Assembly: GCF_007750855.1 (NCBI RefSeq)
Contig: NZ_CP036291.1
Coordinates: 3,472,001-3,536,000 of the forward strand
Reading direction: 5' to 3'
Length of the DNA stretch: 64,000 nt
Origin: Pirellulimonas nuda
GTDB lineage: Bacteria > Planctomycetota > Planctomycetia > Pirellulales > Lacipirellulaceae
This document shows positions 54,205-61,354 of this stretch, in pieces. The stretch's first letter is position 1. The number at the start of each line of letters is the position of its first letter. The position numbers and the translations under genes are program-made. Under the pieces are notes generated by a model that was not told the origin of the DNA, did no database searches, and saw only the letters and a program-made list of their open reading frames with translations.

Positions 54205-56201
54205 TGCGGTTCGAACGCAATCGAGGAAGCGACGCCCCCGACCGCGTGCTGCTGGTCGGTTGGGACGCGGCCGACTGGCAGATGATCCAGCCGCTGGTTG
54301 AGCGGGGGTTGATGCCGACGCTCGCGTCGCTGATGCGCGAGGGCGCCTGGGGCAACCTGGCCAGCATCCAGCCGATGCTCTCGCCGATGCTGTGGAACAG
54401 CATCGCCACCGGCAAACGCGCCTCGAAGCACGGCGTCTACGGGTTCACCGAGCCCGACCCCGACCACGGCGGGGTCCGCCCCTCCTCGAGCACCACCCGC
54501 AAGTGCAAGGCGCTGTGGAATATCGCCACGCAGTGCGGCCTGAAGTCGAACGTGGTGGGCTGGTACGCGTCGCACCCGGCCGAACCGATCGACGGCGTGA
54601 TGGTGTCCAACCAGTTCGAGGTGTTCCGGCCGCAGGGGGACGGCGTCTCGCCCCCGGCCCCCCAAAGCGTGCACCCGCCGGAGCTGCTCGAGAGCCTCGC
54701 GGAGCTGCGGGTCCGGCCCGCCGAGATCGACGCGGCCGCGATCCTCCCCTTTATCCCCGACGCGGCGCGTCTGGTCGGCCAGGACGCGCACCGCGTCGGC
54801 AAGCTCCAACAGCTGCTGGCGCAGACCGCCACGGTGCACGCGGCCGCCACCCGGCTGATGACCGACACCGACTGGGACTTCTCGGCGGTCTACTACGAGG
54901 GGATCGACCGCTTCGGGCACGAGTTCATGGAGTTCCATCCCCCGAAGATGGACGCGGTGTCGCAGGCCGACTTTGAGGCCTACCGCCACTGCATGGCCGG
55001 CGTCTACCGGTTCCACGACATGATGCTCCAGACGCTGCTGACCCTGGCCGGCGACCGCACGGCCGTGGTGCTGATGTCGGACCACGGCTACTACAGCAAT
55101 CACCTGCGGCCCGACCCGCGGCCCGGCAAGGCGGGGCCGGTCGAGTGGCACCGGCCGTTCGGCGTGCTCGCCGCGAAGGGGCCGGGCGTACGCCCGGGCT
55201 CGCGGCTGTTCGGGGCGTCGATCCTCGACGTGGCGCCGACCGTGCTGCGGCTGCTGGGCCTCCCCGCCGGCTACGACATGCCGGGCCGAGAGCTCGCCGA
55301 GGCGCTCGTCTGCCCGCCGGGCCCCGAGCGGGTCAACTCCTGGGAGCAGATCGACGGACCGTGCGGCATGCACCCGGCCGACCTGCGGGTCGACCCCGTC
55401 GAGGCCCGCGAGGCGATGCAGCAACTGGTCGCGTTGGGGTACATCGACGCGCCCAGCGAAGACACCGAGGCCTCGGTGCGGGACACGATCGCGCAGAACC
55501 AGCTGGTGCTGGCCCAATCGATGGTCGACGCAGGCGAGTTCCAAGAGGCGCTCGCGGTGATCGACGCCATCGACCCCACGCTCCGAGAGACAACGCCGGG
55601 GCAGTTGCTACGCGCCTCGTGCCTGCTGGCCCTCGGCGATCGGGCCGCGGCCAGGCAGACGCTGGCGCCGCTCGCCGACTCGGGCGAAGACGCCCCGCGC
55701 ATGCACATGATGCTGGGGACGCTGGAGCTGGCCGACGGCGACACCGAGCAGGCCCTGGCCCACTTCCAGCAGGTCGCCGCCGCCAGCCCTCGGCTTCCGG
55801 GGCTGCACACCAAGCTGGGGGGCGTCTACCTCACCGTGGGGCGGTACGACCAAGCCATCGAGGCCTACGAGAGGGCGCTCGAGATCGACCCCGAGAGCCC
55901 GCCGGCGCTCGAGGGCCTCGCGCGGGCCAGGCTCGAGACCGGCCGGCCCCAGGAGGCCCTCGACCTGGCGCTGTGTGCGGCCGAGTTTGTGCACCAGTTC
56001 CCCAGGGCCCACCTGACGATCGGCAGGGCGATGATCGCGTTGGGCGACTACCCCGGCGCCGCCGAGGCGCTGGAGTTGTGCGTCCGTCAGGCGCCCAAGC
56101 TGGCCGACGCACACCGCGCGCTCGCCGCGGTTTACCGCGAGCTGGGAGACTCGGCCCGGGCGGTCGAGTCCGAACTGCGCGCCTCTCGGGTGCTCGCTTG
56201 A
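54204..56201 (+). CDS. Alkaline phosphatase superfamily (NPP-like) protein with TPR domain (665 aa)
   Basis: Residues about 1-400 match the type I phosphodiesterase/nucleotide pyrophosphatase fold: metal-ligand Asp in VLLVGWDAADW, nucleophile region MLSPMLWNSIATGKR with KHGVYGF, and the metal-binding SDHGYYSNH. From about residue 430 the chain has TPR-type helix pairs (LVLAQSMVDAGEFQEALAVI, QALAHFQQVAAASP, KLGGVYLTVGRYDQAIEAYE, LTIGRAMIALGDYPGAAEAL). No signal peptide is seen at this start. Similar proteins are common in planctomycetes; the substrate is not known. The ATG overlaps the stop of the preceding PEP-CTERM gene. Confidence 0.87.
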   Translation: MRFERNRGSDAPDRVLLVGWDAADWQMIQPLVERGLMPTLASLMREGAWGNLASIQPMLSPMLWNSIATGKRASKHGVYGFTEPDPDHGGVRPSSSTTRKCKALWNIATQCGLKSNVVGWYASHPAEPIDGVMVSNQFEVFRPQGDGVSPPAPQSVHPPELLESLAELRVRPAEIDAAAILPFIPDAARLVGQDAHRVGKLQQLLAQTATVHAAATRLMTDTDWDFSAVYYEGIDRFGHEFMEFHPPKMDAVSQADFEAYRHCMAGVYRFHDMMLQTLLTLAGDRTAVVLMSDHGYYSNHLRPDPRPGKAGPVEWHRPFGVLAAKGPGVRPGSRLFGASILDVAPTVLRLLGLPAGYDMPGRELAEALVCPPGPERVNSWEQIDGPCGMHPADLRVDPVEAREAMQQLVALGYIDAPSEDTEASVRDTIAQNQLVLAQSMVDAGEFQEALAVIDAIDPTLRETTPGQLLRASCLLALGDRAAARQTLAPLADSGEDAPRMHMMLGTLELADGDTEQALAHFQQVAAASPRLPGLHTKLGGVYLTVGRYDQAIEAYERALEIDPESPPALEGLARARLETGRPQEALDLALCAAEFVHQFPRAHLTIGRAMIALGDYPGAAEALELCVRQAPKLADAHRALAAVYRELGDSARAVESELRASRVLA

Positions 56202-56221
56202 ACCAACCACAGGAGAACCCT

Positions 56222-56404
56222 ATGCCGCTCCAGAACGCCCCGTCCGCCGAGCGGCGCCCGTGGCTGCCCGCCGCCTTTGCCTGCGTGGCGGCCTCGGTGA
56301 TCTGTTGCGCCGCCGCCGGCTGCGGCGGGCCGGACGAGCCGCAGAATCAGGTCCCCGAGAACCCCGCGCCGCTGCCCGACCCCAGTGAACGGATCGAGGG
56401 CTAA
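56222..56404 (+). CDS. Small lipoprotein (60 aa)
   Basis: The start MPLQNAPSAERRPWLPAAFA follows CACAGGAGAACCC. The hydrophobic stretch FACVAASVICCAAAGCGG ends in a lipobox (AAAGC), so lipidation at the Cys is expected. The mature part is short, acidic and Pro-rich (GPDEPQNQVPENPAPLPDPS). It lies 20 bp after the phosphodiesterase-like gene and 33 bp before the DUF1559 gene, in one operon. Confidence 0.78.
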   Translation: MPLQNAPSAERRPWLPAAFACVAASVICCAAAGCGGPDEPQNQVPENPAPLPDPSERIEG

Positions 56405-56437
56405 CCCGTCCGTCTCGACCAACCCGAGGAATCCCAG

Positions 56438-57628
56438 ATGCGTGGCGCCATATTGCCAGTGATTACGGTCTGCAATGCGGCGCTGGGGACCGGCGTGCCT
56501 GCCCGCCGTCGGGGTCCGTCCCCCCGCCCCGGCTTTACGCTGGTAGAGCTGCTGGTGGTGATCGCGATCATCGGCATCCTTGTAGCGATGCTGCTCCCCG
56601 CGGTGCAGTCGGCCCGCGAGGCCTCGCGTCGGTCCTCATGCGCAAACAACATCCGCCAGCTGGGGATCGCGGCGCTCAACTTCGAGTCGGGCAACCGGCG
56701 CCTGCCCCCCGGCTTCTTGGGCAGCAAGAACTACGCGTTCCCCAACGCGAACGCCGAGGGGGCCGGCAAGTTCAATCAGTGGGTAGGAGTGCTGGCCCAG
56801 CTGCTCCCGTACGTCGAGGCCGGCGCCGTGCACGACCGACTCACCACCGACTACGGCATCGGCGCCGACCAGTACGACCTGAACTACTGGACCAGCCCCA
56901 ACGCCTGGGCCGCCGGCCAGAGCCGGATCACCAACTTCCGCTGCCCGACGGTCCCGGACGAGCTCCCGGTAGACGCCGTGGTCGACAAGGTCTACGTCAA
57001 GGACGGCGGCGGCTCTAGCAGCCCGGTGCCGGTGGCTACCTTCGAGAGCCCCAGCGGCGCCAACTATCAGCAGAAGTCCGCCGTGTGGCCCGTCCCCACC
57101 GGGTCGGTCCTGGGGCTCACCAGCTATCAGGGGGTCTGGGGCGTGTACGGCGAGGTTGGGCCGAACGCCCGCGTGGTGTCGGCCGACGGCACGGTGTTTA
57201 GCGTCGACCGCGACCTGCTGGGTGTATTCAGCATCCGCTCGAAGACACGCATGGGTCAGGTGACCGACGGCACATCAAAGACGCTGATGTTTGGCGAGGC
57301 GCCGGGAACGATCGGCTCGAACTTCATCGACGGCGTCTCCGGCAACCGCACCGGTGGGTTCTCGCAGGGGGTGGCCTGGATCGGCTCCTGCCTGTTGCCC
57401 ACCTACCTGGGGCTCGACCTGGGCCGCGAGACGCAGTTCGCGGCCGCGGGCGACAACCCGCAGTACAACACCAAGTGGTCGTACTTCGGGTCGATGCACC
57501 CCGGCGTGGTGCAGTTCACGTTCGTCGACGGTTCGACGCGTTCGCTGACCCGCGAGATCGACGTCGACCTCTTCAAGGCCCTCTCGTCGATGCGCGGCGG
57601 CGAGCTCGTCAGCGAAGACCAGCTCTAG
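56438..57628 (+). CDS. DUF1559 prepilin-like protein (396 aa)
   Basis: The type IV pilin-like N-terminal signal is GFTLVELLVVIAIIGILVAM, with cleavage by prepilin peptidase expected before Phe, followed by LLPAVQSAREASRRSSCANN. The planctomycete DUF1559 body follows: CANNIRQLGIAALNFES, QLLPYVEAGAVHDRLTTDYG, GMHPGV-type FGSMHPGVVQFTFVDGSTRS. These proteins are numerous in planctomycetes and are thought to be pseudopilin-like surface components. A leader of 30 residues before the signal is unusually long. GAGGAATCCC precedes the ATG. Last gene of the run. Confidence 0.93.
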   Translation: MRGAILPVITVCNAALGTGVPARRRGPSPRPGFTLVELLVVIAIIGILVAMLLPAVQSAREASRRSSCANNIRQLGIAALNFESGNRRLPPGFLGSKNYAFPNANAEGAGKFNQWVGVLAQLLPYVEAGAVHDRLTTDYGIGADQYDLNYWTSPNAWAAGQSRITNFRCPTVPDELPVDAVVDKVYVKDGGGSSSPVPVATFESPSGANYQQKSAVWPVPTGSVLGLTSYQGVWGVYGEVGPNARVVSADGTVFSVDRDLLGVFSIRSKTRMGQVTDGTSKTLMFGEAPGTIGSNFIDGVSGNRTGGFSQGVAWIGSCLLPTYLGLDLGRETQFAAAGDNPQYNTKWSYFGSMHPGVVQFTFVDGSTRSLTREIDVDLFKALSSMRGGELVSEDQL

Positions 57629-57700
57629 AACGCAACCAGTCGCAGGCCCGCTGCTGGTAGGCCCGGGCTAGTAGGTCTGGGCTAGTAGACGCGACGTCGC

Positions 57701-58300
57701 TCACGCTTGCTTGCGGCAGCGGTAGAGGCCGGCGTCGACAACGGCCGCCATCGCGGCCACGTCCAGCGGCACGCCGAGCAGCGTCTGAATCGCGAGGGCC
57801 GCCTCCGCCGGCGTCTGCAACAACGCGCGGTGCTCTAGCTCCAGCAGCCGGGTGTCGGGGCGCTGCGACAAAAACGACGCCGCCCGCGCCAGCTGCTGCG
57901 CAAACACCCCCTTGAGGCGATCGGGCGCGATCGCCGCGCCGGTCGTCCCGGCGCGGGCGATCATCTTCTGCTGCGACTGGAGCACCTCGTCGAGGTCGCG
58001 TCGCACCAAGATCGCCCGGCAAGGCACGCCGGCAGGGAGGTGAACGACCAGCGGGGCGACAATCTTGACGGCCGAACCGCCGGCCTCCGCCAGCCAGCGC
58101 GCGTCCGCGGCGAGGCGTTTGACGGCCTCGTGTTCGTAGTACCCCCGAGGGTTGTCCTCGTCCACCGGTCGGGCGCCGTCGCTGTGCACGGGGAGCCCCC
58201 CCGCGGCCAGCATCTGCATCACCATCGAGGTGCCGGACCGCGGGAGTCCGGTGACGATCGTGACAAATCCGGTGGGCGGGTCGATGCGAAGTGTCGTCAT
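57701..58300 (-). CDS. PAPS-dependent sulfotransferase family protein (199 aa)
   Basis: The PAPS 5'-phosphosulfate loop is GLPRSGTSMVMQML near residue 18. The 3'-phosphate-binding part is VRRDLDEVLQSQQKMIARAG. The segment RPVDEDNPRGYYEHEAVKRL is typical of this planctomycete/bacterial family. It would transfer sulfate from PAPS to an unknown acceptor. The C-terminus LLELEHRALLQTPAEAALAI and the short length are normal for this group. The 5' end is inside the 2.1-kb duplication, and a fragment of the same gene lies at 5987-6118. It converges with the DUF1559 gene. Confidence 0.85.
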   Translation of the reverse strand: MTTLRIDPPTGFVTIVTGLPRSGTSMVMQMLAAGGLPVHSDGARPVDEDNPRGYYEHEAVKRLAADARWLAEAGGSAVKIVAPLVVHLPAGVPCRAILVRRDLDEVLQSQQKMIARAGTTGAAIAPDRLKGVFAQQLARAASFLSQRPDTRLLELEHRALLQTPAEAALAIQTLLGVPLDVAAMAAVVDAGLYRCRKQA

Positions 58301-59016
58301 GGGTCGTTATTCGTGAGCAGCAAAGAGGTCCGCGGTAGCAGTCCCCGATCCGCGTTAGCGCGTTATACCTTGGATGTGCGTGGGCGTCCCCCCGGTCGCC
58401 GTGGAGACCGCACCGGACCCCCGACGGCGCCAACGGCCAAGAGAACCGCTGCGTTAAACTCCGGGGCCACTCCCACTCTCGCTGGGGCTGCTTATCGACC
58501 TTAGCTTACGCCGCTTTGCTTATTCGGGCGAAATCTTGTTCTCGGGACCCGGGCTGGTCGCGCCGAAGCCGGCGAGCTTTGCTTGGAGCGCGGCGATCGA
58601 CACGCCGGATTCTTCACTCCGGTGCGTGTAGGCCGAGTGCGGTGGGCGCGGCGCCTTGGTCATCGGTCGCCGCAGACCCACCGCCGGCGAAACAGCAGCG
58701 GGCCCCCACCTGCCACCCGCCCGACCCGCGAAAGACCGTGCCGAGCTTTCGTTCCGACAGCACGTTGGCCAAGGGCCCTCGCACCATCACCGCTGCGGGC
58801 GCCGGCTTGGCGGACCGCGCGAGCCCGCATCGATCACCGCAATGCCCTCGGTGAGACCCAGAGGCTCCCACGAATCCGGCAAGAACCAGTACAATCGGCC
58901 CGTCGCCCGAGCAGGCGTTGGCCTGAAAGGGATGGGCGAACACGGCCGACACCCAACGAGCGCACCGCCGCTCGACCGCCACGCTCGAAGACGACCTATT
59001 TGCCCAAGGACCCAAG

Positions 59017-59202
59017 ATGGTGATCATCGAGCGGACGGTTGGGGAGTCCATCCGCGTACAGGGCGCCCTCATCCACATCGAGCAGATCGTCGGCGACGCC
59101 GTGCGTCTGGGGGTGGAGGCAGACCGGAGCATTTCGGTGCACCGTGGCGAGGTTTACGATGCGATCCAGCGGAGCATCGCCCCTGCCGGTCCTGAGGGAT
59201 GA
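59017..59202 (+). CDS. csrA: Carbon storage regulator CsrA, copy 2
   Basis: The 61-aa translation is the same as that of the 6834-7019 gene (MVIIERTVGESIRVQGALIH; ISVHRGEVYDAIQ), including the family's RNA-contacting Arg residues. AAGGA precedes the ATG. Two copies of the same regulator would raise CsrA dosage if both are expressed. No neighbour points to a specific regulon. Confidence 0.9.
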   Translation: MVIIERTVGESIRVQGALIHIEQIVGDAVRLGVEADRSISVHRGEVYDAIQRSIAPAGPEG

Positions 59203-59395
59203 GGCGCGTGGCGGCGTTCGCGCCAGCAGACAGGCAGGAAACAAGCATGCAGCGGCCGGACTCGTTTCGCGCGGGCCGTGTCTGCCCCGTGTCCTAGGCC
59301 CGCAGCGAAGCCACCTCGGCGACGATCGACAGCGTTGGTCGCGTCGTGAAGAACGCCGACTTCAGCTTCCAGACGCCCCCGCCCGGCCCCTTTTT

Positions 59396-60306
59396 TCAGA
59401 GCTTTGATTGCTGCTGCGATCCAGCGAACGCATAGAACCCTCCCCGCCATTCGGGCGACGACCCCATCCGCTCGGCCACGTCTGCCGACGGGTGGCCGAT
59501 GTGACGCATCACCGCCGCGAGCTGGCCCGCGTCGGCGCGGAGCTCGTCGTGGAGCACGCACTCGTCAAGGTACTTCAGCAGCGCATGACTCCCCTCGGAG
59601 TGCCCCGGCCGAGCGAGGGTCGCCAGCAGCACACGCAGCTCCAGTTCGACCACAAGGTCGAGCCAGCGCGGGTCAAAGCAATCCGCGAACCGGCGCCAAA
59701 GCAACGCGTTGGCGCCGTTGGGCATACGAGCAGAAAAGGCGCCCATGGCCAGCTGCTGGATTACGTACGTGCAATAGTCGCTGCGCGAAGCGCGGTCGGT
59801 TTGGCGCAGGTAGGGGTGGAACGCGTCGTAGACTTCCGCAGGGTCCCAGCTCTGAAACGCGACATGGACAACGAGAGGAACGTAGGGAGGGAACAGGTCT
59901 GGCAACGCCGCCACCAGCGCGTTCCGCAGCGCCGGTCCACCGCAGGCCATGCGCTCGACGAGATGCCCTGGGCGTCGGGCGCCTTAAAACCGTCCCACTC
60001 GACCGGCATGGCCTCGCGTCGATCGAAGGCCTCCAACAAGAAGGCCTCGACCGCCGATTCCTGCTCGCGCCCACGCAGCGCTCCGAACAAACGCGCTAGT
60101 TCCGCGGCGTGTTGCTTGTACACCCCGCGGTACGGGGGGCCGGCCGAGGTGATCGCCGCGAGACGGTCGCGCGCCTCGCCGATCACTTCGTCGCTGCTGC
60201 GTTCCGGGAGCGGGTCGTGTGGGCCGGCGGTCCGCACCGCCACGAGTTCACCACGTTCGTCCGCCTTGAAGCGGAGGCCTTGGACCGCGGGCGGGCGACA
60301 CGGACC
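59396..60306 (-). pseudogene. HEAT-like protein A, broken second copy
   Basis: It corresponds to the 3' two thirds of the intact gene at 7213-8709 (VIHVAFQSWDPAEVY-like, PRWLDLVVELELRVLL, LARPGHSEGSHALLKYL). Near 59968 the intact gene has CCCC and this copy has CCC, which shifts the frame, so two open parts remain (59396-59950 and 59761 upwards). The N-terminal third is missing because the duplication ends at 60306. Confidence 0.87.
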
Positions 60307-60749
60307 GAGAGGGGACCGTTTCGATGCGGCGTAAGCCCATGTATTTCCAACAGGCAGGCAAGCTCCATGCAGATGTCTGCTGACACCCACTCCTTGTCGA
60401 TATTCCAATGGGGCTCGCCGGCGTCGTCGAGGTCGAGGTAGAGGTGCTGCTGGAGTGCCGCGACGATCCGGATCAGAGCGTCATGCGAGAGTTGGCTGGG
60501 ATCGGCGGGCGTTTGTCGCGGCGTGGCGGTCGGCTCGACGGCAAAGTCGGGGCCCGCAGCAGCCAACGAGCTGCCGACATCGGTCTCGGCCAGAGCGATC
60601 AAGGGGGATACCGCAAGCCCACACACCGCGGCCTCGGCCGTTCCGCCGGTCCCTTCAGCATCCCACTCGACGACAATCTGCTTCAGCCTTGTATCGCTCG
60701 CAAAGGCGTCTTGCACGACGCCCCCGGCTACGCTCAGGATCACGTGCAT
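60307..60749 (-). pseudogene. Hypothetical accessory protein, 3' end replaced
   Basis: The frame starts MHVILSVAGGVVQDAFASDT and reads VVEWDAEGTGGTAEAAVCGL, LSHDALIRIVAALQQHLYLD and WVSADICMELACLLEIHGLT. It resembles small accessory proteins with a GGVVQxV and DWDAEG-type start, known from mobile DNA. The native sequence stops at about 60307, where the duplicated HEAT-family DNA begins. The open frame runs on for 40 residues out of frame with the HEAT protein. Either the last few residues are missing or the gene was cut. Confidence 0.6.
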
Positions 60750-61354
60750 GGCGCCCTGGGTGTCAGAAGGTTGAGAAACCCAGCCCGCAGAGAGCTAGCT
60801 ATTGAGAGCCGGCCGCTCAGGGGTCAGTCGGTCGGCGGCGGAGACCGCTCACGGGCGGCAAGGCCATCAAAGCGACGACCGTCGCCGGGCAACGTTTTGG
60901 CGAGACGCCTGCTCCCGCTCCTGGGGCCTCGGAGCAAGACTGATTACGGGGGCTTGCCGATGTGACGGCGCTCGACGGTCGTGCAGTTTGGGGCATGGTG
61001 GAGAGTGCGTCGTTCTGCTTCACCTCTGCGGGATCCTGGCTTCTTCGAGCCGCTGAGGCGAGCTGCACCGCCGCGCCGTGGGGTTGGCCGTTCGGTGCTG
61101 ACGTGATGAGCACCGACAGCCGTGGTGGAGCGACATGAAGCCGCGTTGAACTACTAGCCTGTGCATCTTGCTCGCAACCTCAACAGAGCCGACGTGTTAC
61201 TTGCCGTAGCGTTTGTACAAGCCGCGCCGTCCCCTGGGGTTACGACCTCGCGCGATTACGAGTTGGAGAACAACCGAGTTGGTTTGTGCCTCTGGCCAGG
61301 CAGCAAGGAAGCGAATGCACGAACCTCCGCACCCGAGCAGCCAACCGCCGATGT
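60750..61354. other. Intergenic
   Basis: No supported gene in 600 bp. Confidence 0.4.

Larger units (their letters stand above)
58169..60306. repeat. 2.1-kb direct duplication, right copy
   Basis: This is the second copy of 5987-8122 in the same orientation, 52 kb away. The left end is inside the complete sulfotransferase gene. The right end (60306) cuts into a different gene. The copy contains csrA and a HEAT-like gene now broken by a 1-bp deletion. Confidence 0.92.
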
